Assembly (NCBI GenBank): GCA_046727855.1
Contig: JBKPDL010000069.1
Location: 1 to 21,507 of the forward strand
Reading direction: 5' to 3'
Origin: DASPWV01 sp046727855
GTDB taxonomy: Bacteria > Acidobacteriota > Vicinamibacteria > Vicinamibacterales > UBA2999
Length of the DNA: 21,507 bases
Below are positions 1 through 7,186 of this stretch, piece after piece. The notes below the pieces were generated by a model. That model did no database searches. It was not told where the DNA came from and saw only the letters and a program-made list of their open reading frames with translations. Made by a program: the position numbers and the translations under genes. How positions within the stretch are numbered: the stretch's first letter is position 1; every line of letters begins with the position of its first letter.

Positions 1-94
1 CTCCTATACTCTCGGTGGGTTCATTCACGTCCTGCTGATCATCGCGATTGCCATCGTGTTGATCCGCGTGATCCAGGGACGTCGCCCGGTTTGA
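1..94 (+). CDS. Lmo0937-like small membrane protein, C-terminal fragment
   Basis: Reading from base 2 there is an open frame of 30 codons ending in TGA at 92-94; the start lies outside the window. The translation begins SYTLGGFIHVLL, continues as a hydrophobic helix (LLIIAIAIVLIRVI) and ends QGRRPV. This is the characteristic C-terminal half of the roughly 50-residue Lmo0937-family membrane proteins, which have two short transmembrane helices and a basic tail. Their biochemical role is unknown; they are often found near stress genes. The frame is too short to be seen in a length-filtered ORF list. The family call rests on the SYTLGG and QGRRP hallmarks and is fairly secure despite the truncation. 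Confidence 0.7.
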   Translation, partial: SYTLGGFIHVLLIIAIAIVLIRVIQGRRPV

Positions 95-190
95 AGTTCC
101 GAAGTTCCAAGGTTCCGAAGTTCCGGGTTCTGGGGTTCGCCGAACCCCGGAACCGAGGAACGACGGAACCCGGGAATTCCGGAACCCTGG
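93..190. repeat. GTTCC-type octameric repeat block with central hairpin
   Basis: Between the first two genes are four consecutive 8-base units of the form GAAGTTCC/AAGGTTCC (93-124). They run into a near-perfect inverted repeat: GGTTCTGGGGTTCG (126-139) pairs with CGAACCCCGGAACC (141-154) across a single base, with one T-G wobble. The right side then carries further GGAAC/GGAACCC units up to about 190 in the inverted orientation. The whole block could fold as an extended cruciform or RNA hairpin. It may act as a terminator or mRNA 3' stabiliser for the upstream gene, or be a dispersed REP-like element. Confidence 0.75.
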
Positions 191-230
191 CGCCGCGACG
201 GCGGGAACTGCGGAACCCAAGGAGGGATCG

Positions 231-917
231 ATGCCCATTTGGGCAACCGGCGTTCTGATTGCTGCGCTCAGCGGTCAGGCCGCGCAAAGTGATACCGAAG
301 TCAAACGCGTACAGGAAGCCGCAGCAGTGTTGTCGGAGCTCGCGACAGCGCCGGATCGGGCGATACCGCGCGCGGTGCTCGAGCGAGCTGAGGCAATCGC
401 GGTGTTTCCAGGTGTGAAGAAGGCCGGCTTTGTCGTCGGCGGGCAATGGGGTCGAGGAGTAATTGCCGTGCGCGACGCGAGCGGCGCCTGGTCAGCCCCA
501 GCGTTCCTGCGTTTGGCCGGCGGCAGCTTCGGCGCGCAGATCGGCGCGCAAGCGGTCGACCTCGTCCTCGTCGTGATGAACCGCCGCGGTGTCGAGAACC
601 TCCTGCGTAACGAATTCAAAATCGGCGGGGAAGCCTCGGCAACAGCCGGGCCCGTCGGACGTGAAGCAAGCGCGAGCACTGACATTCAGATGCGCGCCGA
701 AATCTTGGGTTATTCGCGCAGCCGGGGGCTCTTCGCGGGCGCGACGCTAAACGGGTCGTCGGTCGCCGAGGACCGTGACGCCAACACGCACTTCTACGGG
801 CAGCCGCTGTCATCCAAGGAGGTCGTGAGTGGACAGGCCAACGCGAGCAATGCGGCCGCCGCGGCGCTACGCGATGCGTTAATGCGCAACGTACCTGTGC
901 GGAAGGCCAGTAACTGA
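231..917 (+). CDS. SYLF-domain (YSC84-type) lipid-binding secreted protein
   Basis: The product is 228 residues. The start ATG is preceded by a strong Shine-Dalgarno sequence, AAGGAGGG at 219-226. The N-terminus (MPIWATGVLIAALSGQAAQS) looks like a signal peptide, so the protein is probably exported. The rest matches the SYLF fold: an N-terminal helical part with PRAVLERAEAIAVFPGVKKAGF, a glycine-rich core (GGQWGRGV, GGSFGAQIGAQ) and the FKIGGEASATAGPVGREASA segment. It closes with SRGLFAGATLNGSSV and a short helical tail. SYLF proteins bind phosphoinositides in eukaryotes; in bacteria they are exported proteins of unclear role. It is followed after only 6 bases by the annotated start of the response regulator and may be cotranscribed with it. 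The family call is confident; the ligand is unknown. Confidence 0.88.
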   Translation: MPIWATGVLIAALSGQAAQSDTEVKRVQEAAAVLSELATAPDRAIPRAVLERAEAIAVFPGVKKAGFVVGGQWGRGVIAVRDASGAWSAPAFLRLAGGSFGAQIGAQAVDLVLVVMNRRGVENLLRNEFKIGGEASATAGPVGREASASTDIQMRAEILGYSRSRGLFAGATLNGSSVAEDRDANTHFYGQPLSSKEVVSGQANASNAAAAALRDALMRNVPVRKASN

Positions 918-923
918 TAAACT

Positions 924-2465
924 GTGTATTCGAATCAGACACAATTTCGCTCTCCGCTGCGCGACTGCAGGCCGGCGGATGAGTTAGTTCGAGGACGTGT
1001 GTATTCAACAGACACCGGGCGTCGGCAGCGGAAACGCGTGCTCGTCGTCGATGACGAGCCGATGGTTACCGACTGGCTGAAAATGGTTGTCGAGCAAGCG
1101 CCGGGCGAGCCTGGATACGAAGTGCGCACGGCAAGCCACGGCGCGCGCGCCGAGGAGCTCTATCAAAACTGGCGTCCGGCCGTCGTGCTCCTCGATCTTC
1201 TGTTGCCGGACACCGACGGCATCGCGTTGCTGAAAAAGATGAAGACGATGGACCCGGGCCCACAAATCATCGTCATCAGCGGACAGGGCACGATTCGGCG
1301 CGCGCTGGAGGCGGGCCAGGCCGGAGCGTTCTTCTTCGTCGAGAAATCCGATCTCGATCCGGCCGGGATGGTCAATATCCTCGAGCGGGCCACCTCACTG
1401 CACGACGAGCGGCTGCAGCACGAGCAGCTCAAGGAACAGGTTCGCAGCCAGTATTCGTTCTCCAACATCATCGGCAAGAGCAAGAAGATGCGCGAGCTCT
1501 TCGAGCTCGTCGAAGCCGTTGCGGCGAGCGACGCCAACATCCTGATTCAAGGCGAAAACGGCACCGGCAAGGAGCTCATCGCCAATGCGCTGCATGTGCG
1601 CAGCAATCGTGCCAAAGGGCCGTTCATCAAGATCAACTGCGCGGCGATTCCCAAGGACCTGATCGAATCCGAACTCTTCGGCTACAAGAAGGGAGCCTTC
1701 ACGGGAGCGGTCACCGACAAAATCGGTCTGCTCGAAGCCGCCAGCGGCGGCTCGCTGATGCTCGACGAGATCGGAGAAATGCCGTCGTTCCTGCAGACCA
1801 AGCTTCTGCGCGTCCTGCAGGAGCGGGAGTACCGGCCGGTTGGAAGCGATCGCACCGTGAAGGTCGACTTCCGCCTGATTTGCGCCACCAATATCGACCT
1901 CGACACGGCGCTGCGCGAAGGACGATTGCGCGAAGATCTCTACTTCCGAATCAACACCATTACGGTTCGTGTGCCGCCGCTGCGCGAGCGGGCCGAAGAC
2001 GTGCCGCTGCTGTGCACGCATTTCATCGAGAAGTTCAACGAGCGCTACCGTAAGCAGGTCAAAGCCATTGCGCCGGCTGCCTATCGTTTGCTCATTCGCA
2101 ACCGCTGGCCGGGGAACGTGCGCGAGCTGGAAAACGCGCTCGAGCGCGGGGTCCTGGTGGCGAAAGGCGCTGAGGTTCAGCCCTCCGATTTACCGGAGAC
2201 GCTGCGCGACGAGGCCGCGGCTAATCCGGAATTCCTCGTGCCGCCGCATCATTCGCTGGCAGAAATCGAGAAGATGGCGATCCTGCAGACCCTCCAGCGT
2301 ACGAACTGGAACAAGCAAGAGGCGGCGCACATCCTGGGGTTATACCGGCCGACGCTCTACAGCAAGATGCGCAAGCACGGAATCGAAGATCCGGGCCGCG
2401 CGGCGCGCGCGGCGCGCGACGCCCGAGCCAACGAACTGGTATCGCGCGAGGCGGAGGGATCGTGA
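924..2465 (+). CDS. Sigma-54-dependent response regulator (NtrC/ZraR class)
   Basis: This is a 513-residue enhancer-binding transcription activator. The receiver domain (about residues 38-155) has the acidic pair D43-D44, predicted phosphorylation site D91 (VVLLDLLLPD) and K141. The AAA+ domain (about 180-410) has Walker A GENGTGKE (210-217), the sigma-54 contact loop GAFTGA (258-263) and Walker B LMLDEIGE (D281, E282). A Fis-type helix-turn-helix lies at about 452-485, with NKQEAAHILGLYRPTLYSKM. It would couple a histidine-kinase signal to open-complex formation at -24/-12 promoters. No partner kinase lies in the window. The start is uncertain: GTG at 924 has no good ribosome site, while in-frame GTG at 999 has GAGG at 991-994 and would give 488 residues, closer to the receiver domain. 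It overlaps the next gene by 4 bases. Function class is very secure, target genes unknown. Confidence 0.93.
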   Translation: MYSNQTQFRSPLRDCRPADELVRGRVYSTDTGRRQRKRVLVVDDEPMVTDWLKMVVEQAPGEPGYEVRTASHGARAEELYQNWRPAVVLLDLLLPDTDGIALLKKMKTMDPGPQIIVISGQGTIRRALEAGQAGAFFFVEKSDLDPAGMVNILERATSLHDERLQHEQLKEQVRSQYSFSNIIGKSKKMRELFELVEAVAASDANILIQGENGTGKELIANALHVRSNRAKGPFIKINCAAIPKDLIESELFGYKKGAFTGAVTDKIGLLEAASGGSLMLDEIGEMPSFLQTKLLRVLQEREYRPVGSDRTVKVDFRLICATNIDLDTALREGRLREDLYFRINTITVRVPPLRERAEDVPLLCTHFIEKFNERYRKQVKAIAPAAYRLLIRNRWPGNVRELENALERGVLVAKGAEVQPSDLPETLRDEAAANPEFLVPPHHSLAEIEKMAILQTLQRTNWNKQEAAHILGLYRPTLYSKMRKHGIEDPGRAARAARDARANELVSREAEGS

Positions 2466-2692
2466 GCAATCAAAACACTCTCATAGCAGGCGGCCTCATT
2501 GGGGCAGTGGTCGGCGTGACGGCGTCATACCTGTTCTTCACTGAAGAAGGCCGGCAGCTGCGCGAGCAGCTCGAGGCGAATTTCGATGGTCTTGCCCGCG
2601 AGGCGGAAAAGTTCCTGGGCGCAATCGATCAGGTCCGGAGCGGTGTGGCTGAAATTCGAGGGTCGCAGTCGGGGTGGCAACGCACCGCATAA
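2462..2692 (+). CDS. YtxH-like small membrane-anchored protein
   Basis: The 76-residue product starts at a GTG that overlaps the stop of the response regulator (GTGA), which implies translational coupling; GGAGG lies about 4 bases upstream. It has one glycine-rich transmembrane helix (LIAGGLIGAVVGVTASYLFF, residues 7-26). A soluble amphipathic helical region with EEGRQLREQLEANFDGLARE follows. This layout matches YtxH-domain proteins, which are general-stress-associated in Bacillus but have no established biochemical role. It lies between a regulator and a YihY-family protein, so it may be an accessory envelope protein. The membrane topology is clear; the family assignment is moderately certain because the protein is short. 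Confidence 0.7.
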   Translation: MSNQNTLIAGGLIGAVVGVTASYLFFTEEGRQLREQLEANFDGLAREAEKFLGAIDQVRSGVAEIRGSQSGWQRTA

Positions 2693-2700
2693 TGTGAGGT

Positions 2701-3582
2701 GTGAAACGGCTTCGGCTGGTTCTCCTGGCAGCCTGGCGCGGCGTGGGTGAGCTGTATAATAGTGAAGGTCTCACCCACGCGGCGTCGATCGCCTATTACG
2801 CGCTGCTTTCCCTATTCCCGTTCATCCTGCTAATGCTATCGATTCTCGGGTTGTTCACCAGCGACCCGTCGGACCGCGACGCCGTAGTCCGGTTTGTCCT
2901 CCGCTACTTTCCACGCCAGTTCGATTTCATGACGCGGCAGCTCGACGCGTTTCGCGGCCAGACGGTGCAACTCGGCGTCGGCGGATTGCTGGCGCTGATC
3001 TGGGCCTCGTTGGGCGTGTTCAACGCTATTTCGTCGGCAGTCAATCACGCCTGGGGAGTGGAGAAACGCCGCAGCTTCCTGATGCACCGCTTCATCTCGT
3101 TTTTAATGATGCTGTCGGCCGGCGCGATTTTCGTGATCGCCCTCGCGCTGGCAAGCGTCGCGCGCATCGCGCCAACGCACTGGCTCTGGCGCGTGCTCGA
3201 GCGTAACCGGTGGTTTGTGTGGCTGACTCAGAACAGCGCGGATTACGGCGCGACGGCGCTGCTCATCGGCTGCGTGGCGCTGCTGTTTTATTTCATTCCC
3301 AACACCTATATGCGGTTCCGCGATGTGTGGCCGGGTGCGATCGTCACCGGACTGCTGTGGCGCGGCGCACTGGCCGCGTTTTCCTGGTACGCGCGCGACC
3401 TGGCTACGTGGAACCTCATACACGGCTCGATTGCGGCTGTCGTGATCTTTCTGCTGTGGATTTACGTCTCCGCGGTCATTCTGCTGTACGGCGTGGAGAT
3501 GACGGCCGCATACGCGCGGTTGCGCGCGGCCGCGCGCAGGCACCCGCAGATCGCCGGCGACGCGTCACCCGCGACGACGTGA
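2701..3582 (+). CDS. YihY/BrkB-family inner-membrane protein
   Basis: The 293-residue polytopic membrane protein begins at GTG 2701, eight bases after the YtxH-like gene, with GTGAGG just upstream. The family hallmark LTHAASIAYYALLSLFPFILL occupies about residues 25-45. Five or six more hydrophobic segments follow, including LGVGGLLALIWASLGVFNAI, FISFLMMLSAGAIFVIALAL, ALLIGCVALLFYFIP and AAVVIFLLWIYVSAVILLYG, the last ending in the conserved GVEMTAAY. The segment FYFIPNTYMRFRDVWPGA is also typical. The family was once labelled ribonuclease BN or serum-resistance factor BrkB, but neither activity is established for such homologues. The tail is basic. It is probably cotranscribed with the two preceding genes. 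Confidence 0.9.
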   Translation: MKRLRLVLLAAWRGVGELYNSEGLTHAASIAYYALLSLFPFILLMLSILGLFTSDPSDRDAVVRFVLRYFPRQFDFMTRQLDAFRGQTVQLGVGGLLALIWASLGVFNAISSAVNHAWGVEKRRSFLMHRFISFLMMLSAGAIFVIALALASVARIAPTHWLWRVLERNRWFVWLTQNSADYGATALLIGCVALLFYFIPNTYMRFRDVWPGAIVTGLLWRGALAAFSWYARDLATWNLIHGSIAAVVIFLLWIYVSAVILLYGVEMTAAYARLRAAARRHPQIAGDASPATT

Positions 3583-3652
3583 AAGGAGGGCCCGCCGCAT
3601 TCCTTGCACTGGTTGTAGAGTTGGCAGGAATTGCGGTGGAGCGTGACAGAAG

Positions 3653-3681
3653 TTGAAGCTCGTTTGTGAAATGTAACTAAT
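3653..3681 (+). promoter_or_regulatory. Possible sigma-70-type promoter for the DUF255 operon
   Basis: TTGAAG (3653-3658) and ACTAAT (3676-3681) are separated by 17 bases in an AT-rich pocket, and each matches 4 of 6 consensus positions. The -10 box lies only 12 bases before the ATG at 3694, which would give a very short leader. This is pattern matching only. Confidence 0.22.
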
Positions 3682-3693
3682 GGGGCAGGCTCG

Positions 3694-5838
3694 ATGAATC
3701 GCCTCGCCGCGGAGCAGAGTCCGTACCTTCTTCAGCACGCGCACAATCCGGTTGACTGGTATGCGTGGGGCAACGAGGCGTTTGCGCACGCCCGCAGTGA
3801 AGACAAACCGATCTTTTTGTCGATCGGGTACTCGACGTGTCATTGGTGCCATGTGATGGAGCGCGAGTCGTTCGAGAGCGGAGAGATTGCGGCTATCCTC
3901 AACGCTCACTTCGTGTCCATCAAGGTCGATCGCGAAGAACGGCCGGACGTCGACCGCGTCTACATGGCGTTCGTGCAAGCGACCACAGGCGCCGGCGGCT
4001 GGCCGATGAGCGTGTGGCTGACGCCCGACCTGGCACCGTTTTACGGTGGCACGTATTTCCCTCCAGCGGCGCAGTGGGGCCGCCCCGGCTTTTCCGACCT
4101 GCTGCTCGAGATCGCGCGCGCCTGGCGGGAAGAGCGGGGCAACGTGCTCGACTCGGCGAAGACGATCGCTGCGCGCTTGCAGGGAATGGCGGGGAGTTCT
4201 GAGGCGGGGCGCGCCTCGAATGTGATGCCCGGTGCCGACGCGCTCACGGCAACGCTGAGTCAATTCCAGATGAGCTTCGATGGTCGCCGCGGCGGCTTCG
4301 GTGATGCCCCGAAGTTTCCTCGCCCGAGCGAGCTGCTGTTCTTGCTGCGCGAGCACGCACGCAGCGGCGATGACAGCGCACGTGACATGGTGCTGATGAC
4401 CCTCCGCGCGATGGCGCTCGGCGGCATGCGCGATCATATCGGCGGCGGCTTTCATCGTTATTCGGTCGACGGCAATTGGCGTGTGCCGCACTTCGAGAAG
4501 ATGTTGTACGACCAGGCACAACTGGTGCTGGCCCATCTCGAAGCTGCGCAGATATCGGGCGATCCGTTCTACGCACAGGTCGCCGAAGATACGCTCCAAT
4601 ACGTCGTGCGCGAGCTGACCGACAAGGATGGCGGCTTTTATTCCGCTGAGGACGCCGATAGCGTACCCTCCGAGCAGGTGCGTGATCCGCACCCTCACAA
4701 GAGCGAAGGTGCGTTCTATATCTGGTCGCAACAGGAAATCCGCGACGCGCTCGGCGAGGACAGTAAGGCGTTCGAGCTGCGCTTCGGCATACTGGCGGAC
4801 GGCAACGCGCCGTTCGATCCGCAAAACGAGTTCACGGGGAAAAACCTGCTTTACACCGCGCGCGGGATCGCTGAAATCGCACAGGAGCTCGGGGTCGAAC
4901 CGGAGCGCGTTGGCGAAACCTTGCTGCGCGCGCGGCAGCGGCTGTTCGACGTTCGCGCAACAAGACCCCGGCCGCATCTCGACGACAAGGTGCTTACCGG
5001 ATGGAACGGCCTGATGATTGCGGCGTTCGCTCGCGGCGCCCGCGTGCTCGCCGGCGGGGAGGCCTTGGGGCAGGACGTTGGTCATGATCCCGGGGAGCGT
5101 CATCTCGCGCCCGCGCGGCGCTCGGCGGCATTTCTCAAGTCGCGGATGTGGGATGCCGAGCGTCGCGTGCTGCTGCGACGCTATCGCGCGGGAGAGGCGG
5201 CGATCGACGGCTACGCCGAGGATTATGCCTATCTAATCTTTGGTCTCATCGAGCTCTTCGCTGCGAGCGGTGACGCCGAGTGGCTCGAGTGGGCCGTGGA
5301 GCTGCAACGTCGTCAGGACGAGCAGTTCTGGGATGCAGACGGTGGCGGTTGGTACAGCACCACAGGCAAAGATCCGTCCGTTCTCGTGCGTATGAAAGAG
5401 GATTACGACGGTGCCGAGCCATCGGCGAGTTCCGTGGGAGTCCTCAATCTGCTCGCGCTCGCGCACCTTACCGGCGACACGACGTTTCAGACGCGTGCAG
5501 ATGAGGTGTTTCGCTCGTTCGGCACACGGCTGCTCGCGCATGGCCGGACGCTGCCGATGATGGCCGCGGCACTGTGTGTGGCCCTGGCTCCTCCCGAGCA
5601 GATCGTGGTTGTGGGCGATCGTTCGGATGAAACGACCGCTCTGTGGCGGGCCGCGAATCGTCGATACCGGCCGTTTGCGCAGGTCTTGCGCGTCGAGCCC
5701 GGTGAGGAGCAGCAACGGCTCGCCTCGTTGCTGCCCTGGGTGAGCGGCATGGCGCCAATCGACGGAACCGCGGCCGCGTATATTTGCCGGAACTTTACGT
5801 GCGACGCGCCGACCACTGATCCGGCGAGGCTCGCGTGA
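3694..5838 (+). CDS. DUF255 thioredoxin-domain protein (YyaL/SPATA20 family)
   Basis: The 714-residue protein is full length for this family (usually about 680-720). The N-terminal thioredoxin-like domain (about 1-165) has the signature YLLQHAHNPVDWYAWG, the active-site-like C49-H-W-C52 in STCHWCHVMERESF, and GGWPMSVWLTPD followed by GGTYFP. The rest resembles an alpha/alpha-barrel seen in N-acylglucosamine 2-epimerase-like and cellobiose-epimerase-like proteins. It includes GGFGDAPKFPRP, the block at about 251-274 (GGGFHRYSVDGNW then VPHFEKMLYDQ), FYSAEDADS and LDDKVLTGWNGLMI. The catalytic role is unknown; a redox-linked function is inferred from CxxC. A GC-rich insertion-like stretch at about residues 455-470 follows ARGARVLAGGEALG. 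The TGA overlaps the GTG of the crotonase gene by 4 bases. Family identity is secure, function is not. Confidence 0.93.
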   Translation: MNRLAAEQSPYLLQHAHNPVDWYAWGNEAFAHARSEDKPIFLSIGYSTCHWCHVMERESFESGEIAAILNAHFVSIKVDREERPDVDRVYMAFVQATTGAGGWPMSVWLTPDLAPFYGGTYFPPAAQWGRPGFSDLLLEIARAWREERGNVLDSAKTIAARLQGMAGSSEAGRASNVMPGADALTATLSQFQMSFDGRRGGFGDAPKFPRPSELLFLLREHARSGDDSARDMVLMTLRAMALGGMRDHIGGGFHRYSVDGNWRVPHFEKMLYDQAQLVLAHLEAAQISGDPFYAQVAEDTLQYVVRELTDKDGGFYSAEDADSVPSEQVRDPHPHKSEGAFYIWSQQEIRDALGEDSKAFELRFGILADGNAPFDPQNEFTGKNLLYTARGIAEIAQELGVEPERVGETLLRARQRLFDVRATRPRPHLDDKVLTGWNGLMIAAFARGARVLAGGEALGQDVGHDPGERHLAPARRSAAFLKSRMWDAERRVLLRRYRAGEAAIDGYAEDYAYLIFGLIELFAASGDAEWLEWAVELQRRQDEQFWDADGGGWYSTTGKDPSVLVRMKEDYDGAEPSASSVGVLNLLALAHLTGDTTFQTRADEVFRSFGTRLLAHGRTLPMMAAALCVALAPPEQIVVVGDRSDETTALWRAANRRYRPFAQVLRVEPGEEQQRLASLLPWVSGMAPIDGTAAAYICRNFTCDAPTTDPARLA

Positions 5839-6599
5839 TCGAAACGCTGGTCGAGCGTAACGGCGGGTGGTTGCGCATCGGCCTTGCGGCGCCTCCGGGC
5901 AACGTGTTGTCGCTCGATCTCATTCGCGCGTTGAGAAAAACGCTTGCTGACGCGCGCGATCGTCGCGGATTGAAATGGTTGACGATTGAGGGAAGCGGTG
6001 AGGATTTCAGTTTTGGCGCGAGCATCCGCGAGCATCTCCCTTCGACGATGGCCGATCTGCTGCGCGAGACGCACGCGCTGCTCCGAGAACTGCTCGCGTT
6101 CCCTGCACCCACCGCCGCCCTTGTGAAAGGCCGGTGTCTCGGCGGCGGCTTCGAGCTCGCGCTCGCGTGCGACGACATCATTGCCGATGCCAGCGCGACG
6201 CTTGGTTTTCCCGAGATTCGGGTGGCGGCATTCCCGCCCGGCGGCGCAGCGCTGTTGCCGCCGCGGGTTGGCGCATCGCGCGCGGCGCGCGCCATGGTAA
6301 CAGGCGAGCCGCGGCTGGCGCAGTACTGGCACGAGGCCGGACTGGTCTCGATCGTTGCCGCCAACGTCTCCCTGGTTCACGCCGCACGAGATTGGTTCGA
6401 TCGGCATCTCGCACCGCGCTCCGCGATTGCCTTGTCGCACGCCGCCGAAGCCTCGCGTCTCACACTGCGAGCAGTGGCCGAGCCGGCCCTGGCCGCCGCC
6501 GAACGGCAATACCTCGATCGACTGCTCCTGACCGCCGATGCCGTTGAAGGGATCGAGGCGTGGCTTGCCAAACGGCCGCCGGAATGGCAAGACTCATGA
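5835..6599 (+). CDS. Crotonase-fold enoyl-CoA hydratase/isomerase, possibly dienoyl-CoA-hydratase-like
   Basis: The 254-residue product starts at a GTG inside a GTGA overlap with the upstream gene. The crotonase fold is shown by the oxyanion-hole segments DFSFGAS (57-63) and GRCLGGG (99-105). It also has both acidic residues equivalent to the rat enoyl-CoA hydratase pair: E107 in GGGFELALACDD and E127 in LGFPEIRV. Hydratase chemistry is therefore plausible. The FSFGAS-IREHLP element is reminiscent of cyclohexa-1,5-diene-1-carbonyl-CoA hydratases of anaerobic benzoate degradation. No benzoyl-CoA reductase or ring-opening hydrolase gene is in the window, so that substrate is speculative. It overlaps the following small gene by 4 bases (ATGA), making this a translationally coupled trio. 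Fold is certain, substrate unknown. Confidence 0.85.
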   Translation: MIETLVERNGGWLRIGLAAPPGNVLSLDLIRALRKTLADARDRRGLKWLTIEGSGEDFSFGASIREHLPSTMADLLRETHALLRELLAFPAPTAALVKGRCLGGGFELALACDDIIADASATLGFPEIRVAAFPPGGAALLPPRVGASRAARAMVTGEPRLAQYWHEAGLVSIVAANVSLVHAARDWFDRHLAPRSAIALSHAAEASRLTLRAVAEPALAAAERQYLDRLLLTADAVEGIEAWLAKRPPEWQDS

Positions 6600-6961
6600 C
6601 AATGACGCGATCAATCGAAGTGGATGTCTGGGTGCGCGGCACCGAGCACGCAACCACGCATAGCATTGCGGACCTGCCGTCACGCGCCGATGACTGGACC
6701 GATAACGAAGTCCATCGTCTGCTTTCAGAAATGCTGCTCGCGCTCGAGCGCGAGAAGAATCCAGGCGGCGATCCGCCACCGGTCACGCTGCGCGGGTTCA
6801 GTTGGATCGTGAGTCCGTACGAAACCGGCGGTGTGCTCGTTCACCTCGAGATGCAGATGGGCAGCGCGAGCGCCGGCCCGCTCGACATCAGCGAAGACAC
6901 GCTCACATCGATGATTCAGCGCGTGATGCGGAACTCTCCCGCTTCGACTTCCGTCCATTAG
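6596..6961 (+). CDS. Conserved-looking 121-residue protein of unknown function
   Basis: I do not recognise this protein. The start chosen is ATG 6596, whose ATGA overlaps the stop of the crotonase gene. An upstream in-frame ATG at 6560 would add 12 residues inside that gene and is less likely. The product has no signal peptide or membrane helix. It reads as an alternating strand/helix domain: SIEVDVWVRGTEHATTHSI, a helix WTDNEVHRLLSEMLLALERE, then strands LRGFSWIVSPYETGGVLVHLE with an acidic-to-amphipathic C-terminal helix (ISEDTLTSMIQRVMR). Tight coupling to a CoA-ester enzyme suggests an accessory or regulatory role, which is inference only. The existence of the gene is supported by its overlap and by codon-like composition in this frame. 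Confidence 0.7.
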   Translation: MTMTRSIEVDVWVRGTEHATTHSIADLPSRADDWTDNEVHRLLSEMLLALEREKNPGGDPPPVTLRGFSWIVSPYETGGVLVHLEMQMGSASAGPLDISEDTLTSMIQRVMRNSPASTSVH

Positions 6962-7186
6962 TTGCGTGCGAGTCTCGTTTGCGGTTACGATGCTCGCTCT
7001 GGTCAATCCCATGAAACGGCTCACCATCTCGTTCTTCGTGCCGTGCCACCCGGCAGTTATTGCCGGCATCGGGATTACCCCGCGCGACACTGCCACGTGC
7101 AGCGTCGGCTCTCTCTCCTAATCCCGTCAGTCTCGTAACCCGGTTCGGCAGCCGCGCACGTCGCTGTGCCGGTGCAGGTATTTCAT

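Noticed and set aside
2755..2760. TATAAT resembling a -10 box
   Set aside because: It is inside the YihY/BrkB coding region with no -35 element at the right distance.
4021..4040. TGGCAC half-sites as sigma-54 promoters (several across the window)
   Set aside because: None examined is followed at the correct spacing by TTGC, and all lie inside coding regions.
3565..5103. 512-codon open frame on the minus strand
   Set aside because: It is a shadow of the DUF255 gene in GC-rich DNA; the translation is rich in Arg, His and Ala, with no recognisable domain.
5487..6590. 367-codon minus-strand frame across the crotonase gene
   Set aside because: It is antisense to two well-supported coding regions and has no family features.
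6989..7120. 43-codon plus-strand frame between the unknown gene and the MATE gene
   Set aside because: No ribosome site, no recognisable features and the translation is not protein-like beyond chance.
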